From JALORV01 sp963769745 (GTDB lineage: Bacteria; Pseudomonadota; Gammaproteobacteria; Burkholderiales; Burkholderiaceae_F): a stretch of 64,000 nucleotides of DNA. Shown here one piece after another: positions 17,598 to 26,497 of the stretch. A program made the translations under genes and the position numbers. Where the stretch lies: positions 1-64,000 of the forward strand of contig CAVYNB010000019.1 in NCBI GenBank assembly GCA_963769745.1, in the 5' to 3' direction. The notes beneath the pieces are model-generated. The model worked only from the letters and a program-made list of their open reading frames with translations. It did not search any database and had not been told where the DNA came from. How positions within the stretch are numbered: position 1 is the first letter of the stretch; each line of letters starts with the position of its first letter.

Positions 17598-18352
17598 GTG
17601 GTACGACCGCCATCGTTGCGGAGGATGAAGCGACGCTTCGTCATCAGCTGGTCGAGCAGCTCGGCCAGCTCTGGCCGGAGCTCGACATCGTGGGTGAAGC
17701 CGCGGACGGCGTGCAGGCGCTGCGGCTGCTCGACGAGCGCCAGCCGGACGTCCTGTTCCTCGACATCCAGATGCCCGGGGCCACGGGACTCGAGGTGGCC
17801 CGCCAGGCGAATGGCCGCTGCCACGTCGTGTTCGTCACCGCCTACGACCAGCACGCCGTTGCCGCATTCGACCAGGGCGCCATCGACTACGTCCTGAAGC
17901 CGGTATCCGCGGCACGCCTGTTCACGGCGGTGAGCCGCATCAAGCAGCGCCTGGGCACGCCGCCCGCACGCCTGGATTCGACACTGAATCAACTCGGCGC
18001 GATAGCCCCGGCGGCCAGCGGCAAGCAGACGCTGCGCTGGATCAACGCCTCTGTCGGTCAGAACCTGAAGCTCATCACCGTCGATGAGATCACCTACTTC
18101 CAGGCCGACAACAAGTACACCCGCGTGGTGACGGTCGAGGGCGAGGCACTGATCCGCAAGCCGCTGAAGGAACTGGTCGAGGAACTCGATCCGGTCCAGT
18201 TCTGGCAGATCCATCGCTCGACGCTGGTCAACGCCACGGCGATTGCCGGCGTTACCCGCGACTTCCGCGGCCGCATGATGGTCAAGCTCAAGTCACGCCC
18301 CGAGACGCTGCTCGTCTCCGACACGTATACGCATCTGTTTCGGCAAATGTAA
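17594..18352 (+). CDS. LytTR-family response regulator
   Basis: This 252-residue regulator has a receiver domain (residues about 4-120, phospho-acceptor Asp in VLFLDIQMPG, Lys in DYVLKPVS) and a LytTR DNA-binding domain (about 145-250) with ITYFQADNKYTRVVT and FWQIHRSTLVN. The start is coupled to the pseudokinase stop by an ATGA overlap. Together with the two upstream genes it forms a complete LytS/LytT-type system. Target genes cannot be told from the sequence. Confidence 0.93.
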   Translation: MSGTTAIVAEDEATLRHQLVEQLGQLWPELDIVGEAADGVQALRLLDERQPDVLFLDIQMPGATGLEVARQANGRCHVVFVTAYDQHAVAAFDQGAIDYVLKPVSAARLFTAVSRIKQRLGTPPARLDSTLNQLGAIAPAASGKQTLRWINASVGQNLKLITVDEITYFQADNKYTRVVTVEGEALIRKPLKELVEELDPVQFWQIHRSTLVNATAIAGVTRDFRGRMMVKLKSRPETLLVSDTYTHLFRQM

Positions 18353-18358
18353 GTGCGG

Positions 18359-18512
18359 CGCTCCTCGTGTACGCGATCGGCGAAGCCGATCGCACGTGCA
18401 CTCGCAGCGGAATGGCAGTCAGTCGGCTGCGCTTCGGAGCGGCCGGGCGCTCCGCCGAAGTTCAACTGCACGGCTCCCTCCCCGCCCCTCCCTCCGCGAG
18501 GGAGGGCGACAG
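18359..18512. repeat. Dispersed GC-rich intergenic repeat, copy A
   Basis: This block directly follows the LytTR regulator stop. It contains TCGTGTACGCGA, then TCGCACGTGCACTCGC, then GTCGGCTGCGCT, and ends with a CCCTCCCTCCGCGAGGGAGGG hairpin. The same elements in the same order occur after ppc at 37696-37900, and a fragment lies at 12034-12115. Each element is itself able to fold. It looks like a REP-like element of the species. Confidence 0.6.
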
Positions 18513-18553
18513 ACGTGGCCGCGCGCGGGATTGGGGCCGGCCATAAGCATTAC

Positions 18554-18586
18554 TTGAGGGATCGGCAGGACACCCCCACCTATAAT
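18554..18586 (+). promoter_or_regulatory. Candidate trxB promoter
   Basis: A perfect TATAAT lies at 18581-18586, 27 bases before the trxB ATG. TTGAGG at 18554-18559 is the nearest -35 match, but the 21-base spacer is too long. The -10 box is convincing and the -35 is not. Confidence 0.45.
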
Positions 18587-18612
18587 TCGCTGAATTGCTT
18601 GGGGGGTTCTAC

Positions 18613-19602
18613 ATGGCTGCTACGAAACATGCGCGCGTACTGATCCTGGGTTCGGGACCGGCTGGTTACACGGCTGCGGTCTACGCGGCGCGGGCCAATT
18701 TGAAGCCGGTGCTGATCACCGGGCTGGCGCAGGGTGGACAGCTGATGACGACGACCGATGTCGACAACTGGCCCGCCGACGCCAGCGGCGTGCAGGGCCC
18801 GGACCTGATGGCGCGTTTCCTCGCCCATGCCGAGCGCTTCAACACGGAAATCATCTTCGACCAGATTCACACCGCCAAACTCACCGAGAAGCCGATCCGG
18901 CTGATCGGCGACAGCGCCGAGTACACCTGCGATGCGCTGATCATCGCCACCGGGGCCAGCGCGATGTACCTCGGACTGCCGTCCGAGGAGGCCTTCATGG
19001 GCAAGGGCGTCTCGGGCTGCGCAACCTGCGACGGGTTCTTCTACAAGAACCAGGATGTGGCGGTCATCGGCGGCGGCAACACGGCGGTCGAGGAAGCGCT
19101 GTACCTGTCCAACATTGCGAAGAAGGTCACGCTGGTCCATCGCCGCGACAAGTTTCGCGCCGAGCCGATCCTGGTCGACCATCTGATGGAGAAGGTGAAG
19201 GAAGGCAAGGTCGAACTGAAGGTGCACAGCGTGCTCGACGAGGTGCTTGGCAACGAGTCAGGTGTCACCGGCGCCCGCATCAAGAACGCCCAGACCGGGG
19301 CGGCGCAGGACCTGGCGCTGCAGGGCGTGTTCATCGCGATCGGGCACCGGCCGAACACGGAGATCTTCGCCGGCCAGCTCGACATGGCCAACGGTTACAT
19401 CATCACCAAGACCGGGCTGACGGGCATGGCGACCGCGACCAGCGTTCCCGGCGTGTTTGCCGCCGGTGACGTGCAGGACCATGTCTACCGGCAGGCGATC
19501 ACGAGCGCGGGCACGGGCTGCATGGCCGCCCTGGACGCGCAGCGCTATCTCGAGAACCTGCAGCCGGCACCGACCACCACCGGGGAAACGATCGCGGCCT
19601 GA
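18613..19602 (+). CDS. trxB: Thioredoxin reductase
   Basis: This 329-residue flavoprotein reduces thioredoxin with NADPH in the cytoplasm. It shows the FAD-binding GSGPAGYTAAVYAAR (residues 13-27), the redox-active CATC in GVSGCATCDGFFYKNQD, the NADPH-binding GGGNTAVEEALYLS and the C-terminal FAD motif GVFAAGDVQDHVYRQA. Length and start are typical. The Smr-domain gene follows after 22 bases. Confidence 0.97.
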   Translation: MAATKHARVLILGSGPAGYTAAVYAARANLKPVLITGLAQGGQLMTTTDVDNWPADASGVQGPDLMARFLAHAERFNTEIIFDQIHTAKLTEKPIRLIGDSAEYTCDALIIATGASAMYLGLPSEEAFMGKGVSGCATCDGFFYKNQDVAVIGGGNTAVEEALYLSNIAKKVTLVHRRDKFRAEPILVDHLMEKVKEGKVELKVHSVLDEVLGNESGVTGARIKNAQTGAAQDLALQGVFIAIGHRPNTEIFAGQLDMANGYIITKTGLTGMATATSVPGVFAAGDVQDHVYRQAITSAGTGCMAALDAQRYLENLQPAPTTTGETIAA

Positions 19603-19624
19603 GGCGTCCGGATGGGGACGACTG

Positions 19625-20275
19625 ATGGCCACGCGCATCAAGGACCTGTCGCAACTCGCACCGCTGCGTGAGTCGCTGAACCGCGCGGCGCAGGAGCGCG
19701 AGGCGGCTGACGCGGAACGCCAGCGCGCCGCCCGGGAACAGCAGTCGGCCGCGGACGAATTTCGGTCGATGGTCGGCGCGGTCACGCCGCTGGCCATCAG
19801 GCAGCGCGTCGAACACGACCGGCCGCCGCATCCGCCGATTCCACAGAAGCGCATCGAGGACGACCAGCAGGTCCTGATCGCCTCGGTCTCGGACGAGTTC
19901 GAGATCGACACGCTGTTGCACACGGACGCAGAACTGTCGTTTCGTCGCCCCGGCATCGGCCCCGACGTCCTGCGCAAGCTCAGGCGCGGCGAATGGGTGA
20001 TCCAGGATCACCTCGACCTGCACGGAGCGCGCGTCGACGAGGCACGCGAACTGCTGGCGGGCTTCCTGCGCGAGGCGCTCCGGCGCGGGTTTCGTTGCGT
20101 TCGCATCGTTCATGGCAAGGGCCTCGGTTCCAAGGACAAGGTGCCGGTGCTCAAGGGCAAGGCACGCGTCTGGCTCGCGCAGCGCGAGGAGGTGATCGCC
20201 TTCTGTCAGGCGCGCCCGGCCGAAGGCGGCAGCGGTGCGCTGGTGGTGCTGCTCCGCCCGGCGCAGCGGCCATGA
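19625..20275 (+). CDS. Smr-domain protein (YdaL/YfcN-like)
   Basis: This 216-residue protein has an acidic, coiled-coil N-terminal half (AAQEREAADAERQRAAREQQ) and a C-terminal Smr domain with the signatures LDLHGARVDEARELL and VRIVHGKGLGS. Stand-alone Smr proteins bind or nick nucleic acids; YfcN (SmrB) of E. coli cleaves mRNA at collided ribosomes. It follows trxB by 22 bases and overlaps the next gene (ATGA), suggesting one transcript. Confidence 0.9.
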   Translation: MATRIKDLSQLAPLRESLNRAAQEREAADAERQRAAREQQSAADEFRSMVGAVTPLAIRQRVEHDRPPHPPIPQKRIEDDQQVLIASVSDEFEIDTLLHTDAELSFRRPGIGPDVLRKLRRGEWVIQDHLDLHGARVDEARELLAGFLREALRRGFRCVRIVHGKGLGSKDKVPVLKGKARVWLAQREEVIAFCQARPAEGGSGALVVLLRPAQRP

Positions 20276-20907
20276 TTGAATTTCCGACGCTGCTTTTCGT
20301 CGTCGAAGTGGTCGCGGTCCTGGCCTGTGCGTTTTCCGGGTTTGCCGAAGCCCAACGCAAGGACATGGACATGGTCGGCGTCTATGTCGTGGCCTTCATC
20401 ACGGCCTTTGGCGGCGGCACGCTGCGTGACGTCCTGCTCGATCGCCGGCCCTTTTTCTGGGTCGACCACCAGCAGTACCCGATCCTGATCCTGGCGCTGA
20501 CGCTGATCGCCGCGCCGCTGATGAGGATCGCACAGCGCATCATTCCGAATCTCGCGTTCGTCGTCGCGGACGCCATCGGCCTGGGTTTCTTCAGCATCGT
20601 CGGCGTCGCGCTCGCCCTCGACAGCGGCATGTCGCCGTTCGTGGCGTCGGTGATGGGCGTCGTGACCGGAGTGTTCGGCGGTGTCCTGCGCGATGTGGTG
20701 CTGAACGAGGTGCCGATGGTCCTGCGGGATGGCCGGCCGTACGCGATCGCTGCCTTCCTCGGCTGCTGGCTCTACATACTGATGCTGAAGACCGGCGTCG
20801 GCTCAGGCCTGGCCCTGTGGGCCGCCGCCGGGGCCACGACCGGGTTCCGCCTGATCGCGTGGCGCTACGACTGGTCGATCAAGGACGCGAACGCGCCCAG
20901 GGCATGA
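20272..20907 (+). CDS. TRIC-type cation channel (UPF0126, YadS-like)
   Basis: This 211-residue membrane protein has about seven membrane segments and an internal duplication. The two halves each carry the family motif: FGGGTLRDVLLDRRPFFWV near residue 45 and FGGVLRDVVLNEVPMVL near 140. Prokaryotic TRIC proteins form homotrimeric K+-permeable channels. Its start overlaps the stop of the Smr gene, so it is translationally coupled. It ends 23 bases from the convergent glnB. Confidence 0.9.
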   Translation: MIEFPTLLFVVEVVAVLACAFSGFAEAQRKDMDMVGVYVVAFITAFGGGTLRDVLLDRRPFFWVDHQQYPILILALTLIAAPLMRIAQRIIPNLAFVVADAIGLGFFSIVGVALALDSGMSPFVASVMGVVTGVFGGVLRDVVLNEVPMVLRDGRPYAIAAFLGCWLYILMLKTGVGSGLALWAAAGATTGFRLIAWRYDWSIKDANAPRA

Positions 20908-20929
20908 CGCCCGAACGCATCGAATCCGG

Positions 20930-21268
20930 CTAGACCGCCGCTTCGCCTTCTTCGCCGGTGCGGATGCGGATGACCTGCTCGACCGCGCGGACGAAGATCT
21001 TGCCGTCGCCGATCTTGCCGGTACGCGCCGCCTTCGTGATCGCCTCGATCGCGCGCTCGACCAGGGCCTCGGGCACGACCGCCTCGACCTTCACTTTCGG
21101 CAGGAAGTCGACCACGTACTCGGCGCCGCGATAGAGCTCGGTATGGCCCTTCTGTCGCCCGAAGCCCTTGACTTCCGTGACGGTGAGCCCGGTGACCCCG
21201 ACATCGGCGAGCGCCTCGCGCACTTCGTCGAGCTTGAACGGCTTGATGATCGCGGTGATCTGTTTCAT
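20930..21268 (-). CDS. glnB: Nitrogen regulatory protein PII
   Basis: This 112-residue signal protein reports nitrogen and carbon status by binding ATP/ADP and 2-oxoglutarate. It carries the uridylylation site Tyr51 in LYRGAEYVVDF, the T-loop, and the C-terminal signature TGKIGDGKIFVRAVEQVIRI. It cannot be separated from GlnK by sequence alone; the location next to nadE, without amtB, favours GlnB. The nadE gene lies 33 bases upstream on the same strand, a pairing common in betaproteobacteria. Confidence 0.96.
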   Translation of the reverse strand: MKQITAIIKPFKLDEVREALADVGVTGLTVTEVKGFGRQKGHTELYRGAEYVVDFLPKVKVEAVVPEALVERAIEAITKAARTGKIGDGKIFVRAVEQVIRIRTGEEGEAAV

Positions 21269-21301
21269 GGTCGCTTTCCTGGCAGCTGGTTCACGTGGAT
21301 T

Positions 21302-22936
21302 CTAGAGGCTCGCGTTTTCTTCGCGGAACCGGTTGGTGATCGGGTAGCGCCAGTCGCGGCCGAAACTGCGATGGGTCACGCGGATGCCGACCGGCGACTG
21401 ACGCCGCTTGTACTCCGAGGTCCGGATCATGCGCACGACCTGCCGGACGACGGCCTCGTCGAAACCGGCGCCGACGATGTCCGCAATCGACTCGCCTTCC
21501 TGCATGTAGCGCGTGATGATGTCATCGAGGATGTCATACGCAGGCAACGAGTCCTGGTCGGTCTGGCCCGCCTTCAGCTCGGCACTCGGCGCGCGCGTCA
21601 GGATGCGCTCGGGAATGATCTCGCCGCCGGCATTGCGATGCCGGCACAGCCGATACACCAGTGTCTTGAGGATGTCCTTGATCACCGCGAATCCGCCGGC
21701 GAGGTCGCCATACAGCGTCGAGTAACCGACTGCCGTTTCGGACTTGTTGCCGGTCGTGAGGACGATCGCACCGTACTTGTTTGAAAGTGCCATCAGCAGC
21801 GTTCCGCGAATGCGCGCCTGCAGGTTTTCCTCCGTCGTGTCCCACGTCAGGCCGCGGAACTCGCCTGCCAGCGTGGCCAGGAACGCATCGAACGCGGGCT
21901 TGATCGGCAGCACGTCGTGCCGCACGCCGAGTTTGCGCGCCAGCTGCTCGGCATCCTCGATGCTCATTGGCGACGTGAACTGCGACGGCATCATCACCGC
22001 ACGCACCTTGTCGGCCCCGAGTGCATCGACCGCGACGACCAGGGTCAGTGCCGAATCGACGCCACCCGACAGGCCGATCAGCGCCCCCGGAAAACCGTTC
22101 TTGCCGACGTAGTCACGCACGCCGAGCACCAGTGCATCGTAGGCGAGGGCTTCGACCGGCGGCTCTGCGGCGATCGCGCCCGGCTGCGGCACACCGCCGA
22201 CGAACTCGGTGATCAGCACCGACTCCTTGAAGTACGGTGCCGAGGCGACCAGGCTGCCGTCGGCGGCGAGCACGAAGGACGCCCCGTCGAAGACGAGTTC
22301 GTCCTGTCCGCCGACGAGATTGGCATAGACCAGCGCGAGGCCGAAGTGCGAGACGTTGTCGCGCATCGTCTGCAGGCGCTGGGCCTGCTTGCCCAGGTGA
22401 AACGGCGATGCGTTCAGTACCAGCAGTACCTGTGCGCCCGCCGCCAGCGAACACTCCGGTGCGTAGTGGAACCAGGTGTCCTCGCAGATGTTGATGCCGA
22501 ATGCCGTGCCCTTGACGTCGAACACGAACGGACGGTTGTCGGGAGTGAAGTAGCGCTGCTCGTCGAAAACGTCGTAATTGGGCAGGTCGTGCTTGAAGTA
22601 GGTGCCCAGCACCATGCCCCCTTGCAACACCGAGGCCGCGTTGAAACGCTGGCCTTCGCGGGCCATCGGGTGGCCGACCACCACGCAAAGCTCCGGAAAC
22701 TGCAACAGTTGTCCGGCGAGCTTCTGCAGCGCCGAGTCGCACGCTGCGTAAAATGCTCGACGCAGCAGCAGGTCCTCGGGCGGATAACCGGTCAGCGAAA
22801 GCTCAGGTGTGACCAGAAGGTCGGCACCGCCCGCCACGGCGCGGGCAGCGGCCTCGACGATCTTCCTGCTGTTGCCCTCGAAGTCGCCCACCGAGCAATT
22901 GATCTGTGCTACCGCGACTTTGACGTTCGAGTTCAT
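21302..22936 (-). CDS. nadE: Glutamine-dependent NAD+ synthetase
   Basis: This 544-residue enzyme makes NAD+ from deamido-NAD, ATP and glutamine. The N-terminal nitrilase-like glutaminase domain (about 1-260) has the Glu-Lys-Cys triad in VTPELSLTGYPPEDLL, YFKHDLPNY and GINICEDTW. The C-terminal synthetase domain has the PP-loop LSGGVDSALT and the SELKAGQTDQDSLP region. It is co-oriented with glnB. Confidence 0.97.
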   Translation of the reverse strand: MNSNVKVAVAQINCSVGDFEGNSRKIVEAAARAVAGGADLLVTPELSLTGYPPEDLLLRRAFYAACDSALQKLAGQLLQFPELCVVVGHPMAREGQRFNAASVLQGGMVLGTYFKHDLPNYDVFDEQRYFTPDNRPFVFDVKGTAFGINICEDTWFHYAPECSLAAGAQVLLVLNASPFHLGKQAQRLQTMRDNVSHFGLALVYANLVGGQDELVFDGASFVLAADGSLVASAPYFKESVLITEFVGGVPQPGAIAAEPPVEALAYDALVLGVRDYVGKNGFPGALIGLSGGVDSALTLVVAVDALGADKVRAVMMPSQFTSPMSIEDAEQLARKLGVRHDVLPIKPAFDAFLATLAGEFRGLTWDTTEENLQARIRGTLLMALSNKYGAIVLTTGNKSETAVGYSTLYGDLAGGFAVIKDILKTLVYRLCRHRNAGGEIIPERILTRAPSAELKAGQTDQDSLPAYDILDDIITRYMQEGESIADIVGAGFDEAVVRQVVRMIRTSEYKRRQSPVGIRVTHRSFGRDWRYPITNRFREENASL

Positions 22937-22968
22937 GAATGAATGCAGCAGGTTCGGATCATTATTGC

Positions 22969-24105
22969 ATGCGCATCGTGCACGACCTGAGCGAGGTCGG
23001 GGCCGATGACTGGCACGCCCTGCTGCGTGCTGCGTCGTCTGAAAATCCGTTCGTCAGCTTCGAGTTCCTGCACGCCCTGCACGAGTCCGGATGCGCCAGT
23101 GCACGCACGGGCTGGGAGCCGCACTATCTCACGCTGGAACGCGGCGGGCGCCTATGCGCCGCTGTGCCGCTGTATCGCAAGCACCACTCTTATGGCGAAT
23201 ATGTCTTCGACTGGGCATGGGCCGACGCACACCAGCAACATGGACTCGACTACTACCCGAAGTGGCTCTCGGCCGTGCCCTTCACTCCGGTTCCTGGACC
23301 ACGACTGATCGCCATCGACGCCGAAGCCCGGGACCAGGCCGCGCGGGCATTGGTGCGGCTCGCGCAGGATTCGGGACTGTCGTCGCTGCACGTGCTCTTC
23401 CCCGGCGATGAAGAGGCGCGTTGCCTGACGAACCTGGGTGCGCTGCTGCGGCAGACGGTCCAGTTTCACTGGTTCAATCGCGGCTACTCGACCTTCGATG
23501 ACTACCTTGACCAGCTCGCTCAGCCCAAACGCAAGAAAGTCCGGGCCGAGCGCCGCAAGGTCACGAGCGAAGGCGTCACCGTGCGCCGTCGGATCGGCGC
23601 CGAGATCACGGCCGCGGACTGGTCGCTCTTTACGCGCTGCTATAGGAACACCTATGCGGCGCATCATTCGACGCCCTACCTGAACCCGCGCTTCTTCGAC
23701 CGGCTCGCGACCACGATGCCGGACAAGCTGCTGCTGGTCATCGCATCACGCGGCGGCGACGACATCGCGGCCGCACTTGCGCTGTTCGACACGACGCGAC
23801 TCTATGGACGCTACTGGGGCGCGCTGGCACCCGTGCCGTGCCTGCACTTCGAGCTCAGCTACTACCAGCTCATCGAGTTCGCGATCGAACGTCGGCTGCA
23901 GGTCATCGAAGGGGGAGCGCAGGGAGAGCACAAACTGGCGCGCGGGTTCGAGCCGGTGAAGACCTGGTCGTGTCACTGGCTCAGGCATCCGGACTTTGCA
24001 CAGGCCGTCGAGCGCTATCTCGAGCGCGAAAGCGGCGGCATCGAAGCGTATGTCGATGAACTCAACGAGCGATCCGCCTTCCGGGCGCCTGCCGGACCCG
24101 CATGA
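22969..24105 (+). CDS. FemAB-like acyltransferase family protein (PF04339)
   Basis: This protein of about 378 residues has two GNAT-like folds, typical of the FemAB_like (DUF482) family found in proteobacteria. Recognisable stretches are NPFVSFEFLHALHESGCAS at the start, PKRKKVRAERRKV in the middle and GAQGEHKLARGFEPVKTWS near the end. Family members are annotated as peptidoglycan-related or general N-acyltransferases, and the substrate is unknown. The start is uncertain: ATG at 22939 would add ten residues; I prefer MRIVHDLSEVGADDW. Its stop overlaps the start of a short ORF that duplicates the next transporter's N-terminus. Confidence 0.85.
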   Translation: MRIVHDLSEVGADDWHALLRAASSENPFVSFEFLHALHESGCASARTGWEPHYLTLERGGRLCAAVPLYRKHHSYGEYVFDWAWADAHQQHGLDYYPKWLSAVPFTPVPGPRLIAIDAEARDQAARALVRLAQDSGLSSLHVLFPGDEEARCLTNLGALLRQTVQFHWFNRGYSTFDDYLDQLAQPKRKKVRAERRKVTSEGVTVRRRIGAEITAADWSLFTRCYRNTYAAHHSTPYLNPRFFDRLATTMPDKLLLVIASRGGDDIAAALALFDTTRLYGRYWGALAPVPCLHFELSYYQLIEFAIERRLQVIEGGAQGEHKLARGFEPVKTWSCHWLRHPDFAQAVERYLERESGGIEAYVDELNERSAFRAPAGPA

Positions 24106-24227
24106 CGCCACTGCACCTTGCCGCGGCCCTGCTGATGGTCACAATATGGGGCGCCGCGCTGCGCGCACGCCCCTGCGGGGAGTCCGGGCAAATCCCCTCA
24201 CCCGCGCACAGGGCGCCACTTCGATGA
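24102..24227 (+). CDS. 41-aa ORF duplicating the EamA N-terminus
   Basis: The first 17 codons (MTPLHLAAALLMVTIWG) equal those of the full transporter at 24224 at the protein level. The DNA differs at five third positions, all synonymous. After that it runs into unrelated sequence ending HRAPLR. It overlaps the FemAB-like stop (ATGA at 24102) and its own TGA overlaps the transporter ATG (24224-24227). It therefore forms a translational bridge between the two genes. It may be the relic of a tandem transporter copy, or a small coupled leader ORF with one membrane helix. Either reading is inference. Confidence 0.55.
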   Translation: MTPLHLAAALLMVTIWGAALRARPCGESGQIPSPAHRAPLR

Positions 24228-25081
24228 CACCCCTGCACCTTGCCGCGGCCCTGCTGATGGTCACGATCTGGGGATTTAACTTCGTCGTGATCCGCTGGGG
24301 CCTGAACGACATCCCGCCGCTGTTGCTGACGCTGTTGCGGTTCGTGCTTGCGGCGTTCCCGGCGATGCTGTTCGTGGCGCGACCGAAGGCGCCGTGGAGG
24401 CTGATCGCGGGTTACGGACTGTTCGCGTTCGCGCTGCAGTTCAGTTTCCTGTTTGCCGGCATGGCGGCCGGGATGCCAACGGGACTGTCGTCGCTGGTGA
24501 TCCAGGTTCAGGCGTTCTTCACGATCGGACTGGTCGCAATGCTGATGCACGAGCGGCCACGGCCTCCCCAATTGGCGGGGGCGATCGTTGCGGGCGCAGG
24601 CCTCGTGCTGGTGGCGCTTCATCTGCCGTCCGGCACTGCGCTGGGTTTCGCTCTGGTCGTTGCAGCGGCTCTGTCCTGGGCGATCGCGAACATCATCGTC
24701 AAGCGCGTGCCGGGCGATGCGCCCCTGTCGGTCGTCGTCTGGGGCAGTGCCGCCGCCGTGATTCCGCTGGCTATCGCAACGCTGGCGACGGAAGGTTTCT
24801 CACGCAGCGCCCAGATCGTCGGTGCGCTGTCCGCCGCCAACTGGCTCGGCATTGCGTTTCAGGCCTGGCCGACGACGCTGGTGGCATTCGGCATCTGGGC
24901 CTGGCTGCTGCGCCAGCATCCGGCCGCGCTGATTGCGCCGTTTACGCTGCTGGTGCCGGTGGTCGGAATGACGTGTGCGGTCTGGCTGCTCGATGAGCCG
25001 GTGACGTGGTGGAAGCTCGCCGGCGCAGGGTTGGTGTTGTCCGGGCTCGGCCTGAACGTACTGGCAACCAGGCGCCGCTGA
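24224..25081 (+). CDS. EamA/DMT-family transporter
   Basis: This 285-residue inner-membrane protein has ten predicted segments formed by two EamA repeats (RhaT/YdcZ superfamily). It begins MTPLHLAAALLMVTIWGFNF and has the usual WGFNFVVIRWGL first helix. Members export amino acids or metabolites, and the substrate cannot be predicted. The start overlaps the TGA of the short upstream ORF. It ends three bases from the convergent potassium-channel gene. Confidence 0.9.
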   Translation: MTPLHLAAALLMVTIWGFNFVVIRWGLNDIPPLLLTLLRFVLAAFPAMLFVARPKAPWRLIAGYGLFAFALQFSFLFAGMAAGMPTGLSSLVIQVQAFFTIGLVAMLMHERPRPPQLAGAIVAGAGLVLVALHLPSGTALGFALVVAAALSWAIANIIVKRVPGDAPLSVVVWGSAAAVIPLAIATLATEGFSRSAQIVGALSAANWLGIAFQAWPTTLVAFGIWAWLLRQHPAALIAPFTLLVPVVGMTCAVWLLDEPVTWWKLAGAGLVLSGLGLNVLATRRR

Positions 25082-25083
25082 CG

Positions 25084-25776
25084 CTAGCGACGCTCGCCGT
25101 TGTCGCGAGCCCCCGCCTCGGCGAGCTTCGACCCGACCAGCTGGGCCACGACGACCGCGATGTAGAACAGGCCGAACACGCCTTGCAGGACGGCGGCACT
25201 GCGCGCTGCCGGAGCGACCGGGGTGATGTCGCCGTAACCGATGGTCGTCAGGGTCGACAGGCTGAAGTACGTGAACAGCGACTCCCGCTCATACCAGTTC
25301 GCAAGCAGCGAACGTATCGGATCGATGACCTGGAATGCGCCCGGAGAACTGAGTTCGATCGCGGAATACAGATTGGCCCAGGCAATGGCCGCCAGCAGAT
25401 AGCCGCAAATGGTGCCAAGTATGTCGTCGATGCTGACTGCGCGCCGCTCGAAAAGATGTCGCAGGATCACTCCGACGGCGAATCCCAGGAACAGCACGGC
25501 ACCGACGTGGATCACCATTTCGAGCGCGTGGCGCGGAATGTCAGGGAGCAGCCTCAGCACCCACAGCGCCACGATCACCGCCAGTCCCGCCAGCAGCGAG
25601 ATGGTGCGATACGAGCGGCGATCGAACACGATCAGGAAGACGAGCACGAGCGCCACCGACAGCGCTGACTCGCGCACATAGGCATTCGGCACGCGGCCCA
25701 TCTGCAGCACCAGGGCTGCGATCAGAGCCACGACGAGTATCAGGTAGCGGTGTCGCTTGAGCAGCGTCTGGTCCAT
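25084..25776 (-). CDS. Two-pore-helix potassium channel (Ion_trans_2)
   Basis: This protein of about 230 residues has membrane segments in its N-terminal half (residues 10-110) and a C-terminal pore domain with the selectivity filter TLTTIGYGD (near residue 180) between two helices. No RCK or cyclic-nucleotide domain is present. Start MDQTLLKRHRYLIL lies just after the ppa stop; a GAGGG abuts it too closely to be ideal, so the start is provisional. K+ conduction is expected from the filter. Confidence 0.88.
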   Translation of the reverse strand: MDQTLLKRHRYLILVVALIAALVLQMGRVPNAYVRESALSVALVLVFLIVFDRRSYRTISLLAGLAVIVALWVLRLLPDIPRHALEMVIHVGAVLFLGFAVGVILRHLFERRAVSIDDILGTICGYLLAAIAWANLYSAIELSSPGAFQVIDPIRSLLANWYERESLFTYFSLSTLTTIGYGDITPVAPAARSAAVLQGVFGLFYIAVVVAQLVGSKLAEAGARDNGERR

Positions 25777-25810
25777 CCCTCGCCCAGTTCGACCGTGGGA
25801 CCTTGCGGCC

Positions 25811-26359
25811 CTAGAACGCAGGCTGGGGCGAGGCAGCCTTGTAGGCCGCGATAGCGTCGACAATGTCCTTGCGCGCGGAGTCAGGCCCTTCCCAGCCGAG
25901 CACCTTGACCCATTTGCCCTGCTCCAGGTCCTTGTAGTGCTCGAAGAAGTGCTGGATCTGCGCGAGGCGCTCCGGTGCGATGTCGGACCACTTCTGCCAG
26001 TGCTTGTACCAGGGCAGGACCTTGTCGATCGGCACGGCCAGCAGCTTGGAGTCGCCGCCCGCCTCGTCTTCCATCTTCAGCACGCCCAACGGCCGGCAGC
26101 GAACGACGACACCCGGCTGCAGCGGGAAGGGCGTGATCACCAGCACATCGAGCGGATCACCATCGTCGGCGAGGGACTTGGGCACATAACCGTAGTTGCA
26201 CGGGTAGTGCATCGCGGTGCCGATGAAGCGATCGACGAACACCGCCCCGGTTTCCTTGTCGACTTCATACTTGATCGGATCCGCGTGGGCCGGGATCTCG
26301 ATGATGACGTTGAACTCGTCAGGAATGTTGCGACCCGCAGGAACTCGATCGAGGCTCAT
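25811..26359 (-). CDS. ppa: Inorganic pyrophosphatase
   Basis: This 182-residue family I soluble pyrophosphatase hydrolyses PPi. The active-site segment DDGDPLDVLVITPFPLQPG holds the metal-binding aspartates, and HYPCNYGYVPKSL and EVDKETGAVFVDRF are also present. The start MSLDRVPAG is the usual one. The gene lies downstream of, and divergent from, the aldehyde dehydrogenase. The K+ channel gene follows 34 bases later. Confidence 0.97.
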   Translation of the reverse strand: MSLDRVPAGRNIPDEFNVIIEIPAHADPIKYEVDKETGAVFVDRFIGTAMHYPCNYGYVPKSLADDGDPLDVLVITPFPLQPGVVVRCRPLGVLKMEDEAGGDSKLLAVPIDKVLPWYKHWQKWSDIAPERLAQIQHFFEHYKDLEQGKWVKVLGWEGPDSARKDIVDAIAAYKAASPQPAF

Positions 26360-26497
26360 GGATGCTTCCGTGGTGGACCGGCCTGATTCTACAAAGCAAC
26401 GACCTGCACTGCGCGGTCGTTTGAGCATGCCGGGCGTTTTGCTGAATAATCGTCCGCTGAAGCGTCGGCACGGCTCGATGCTCGATCACAAGGGGGC

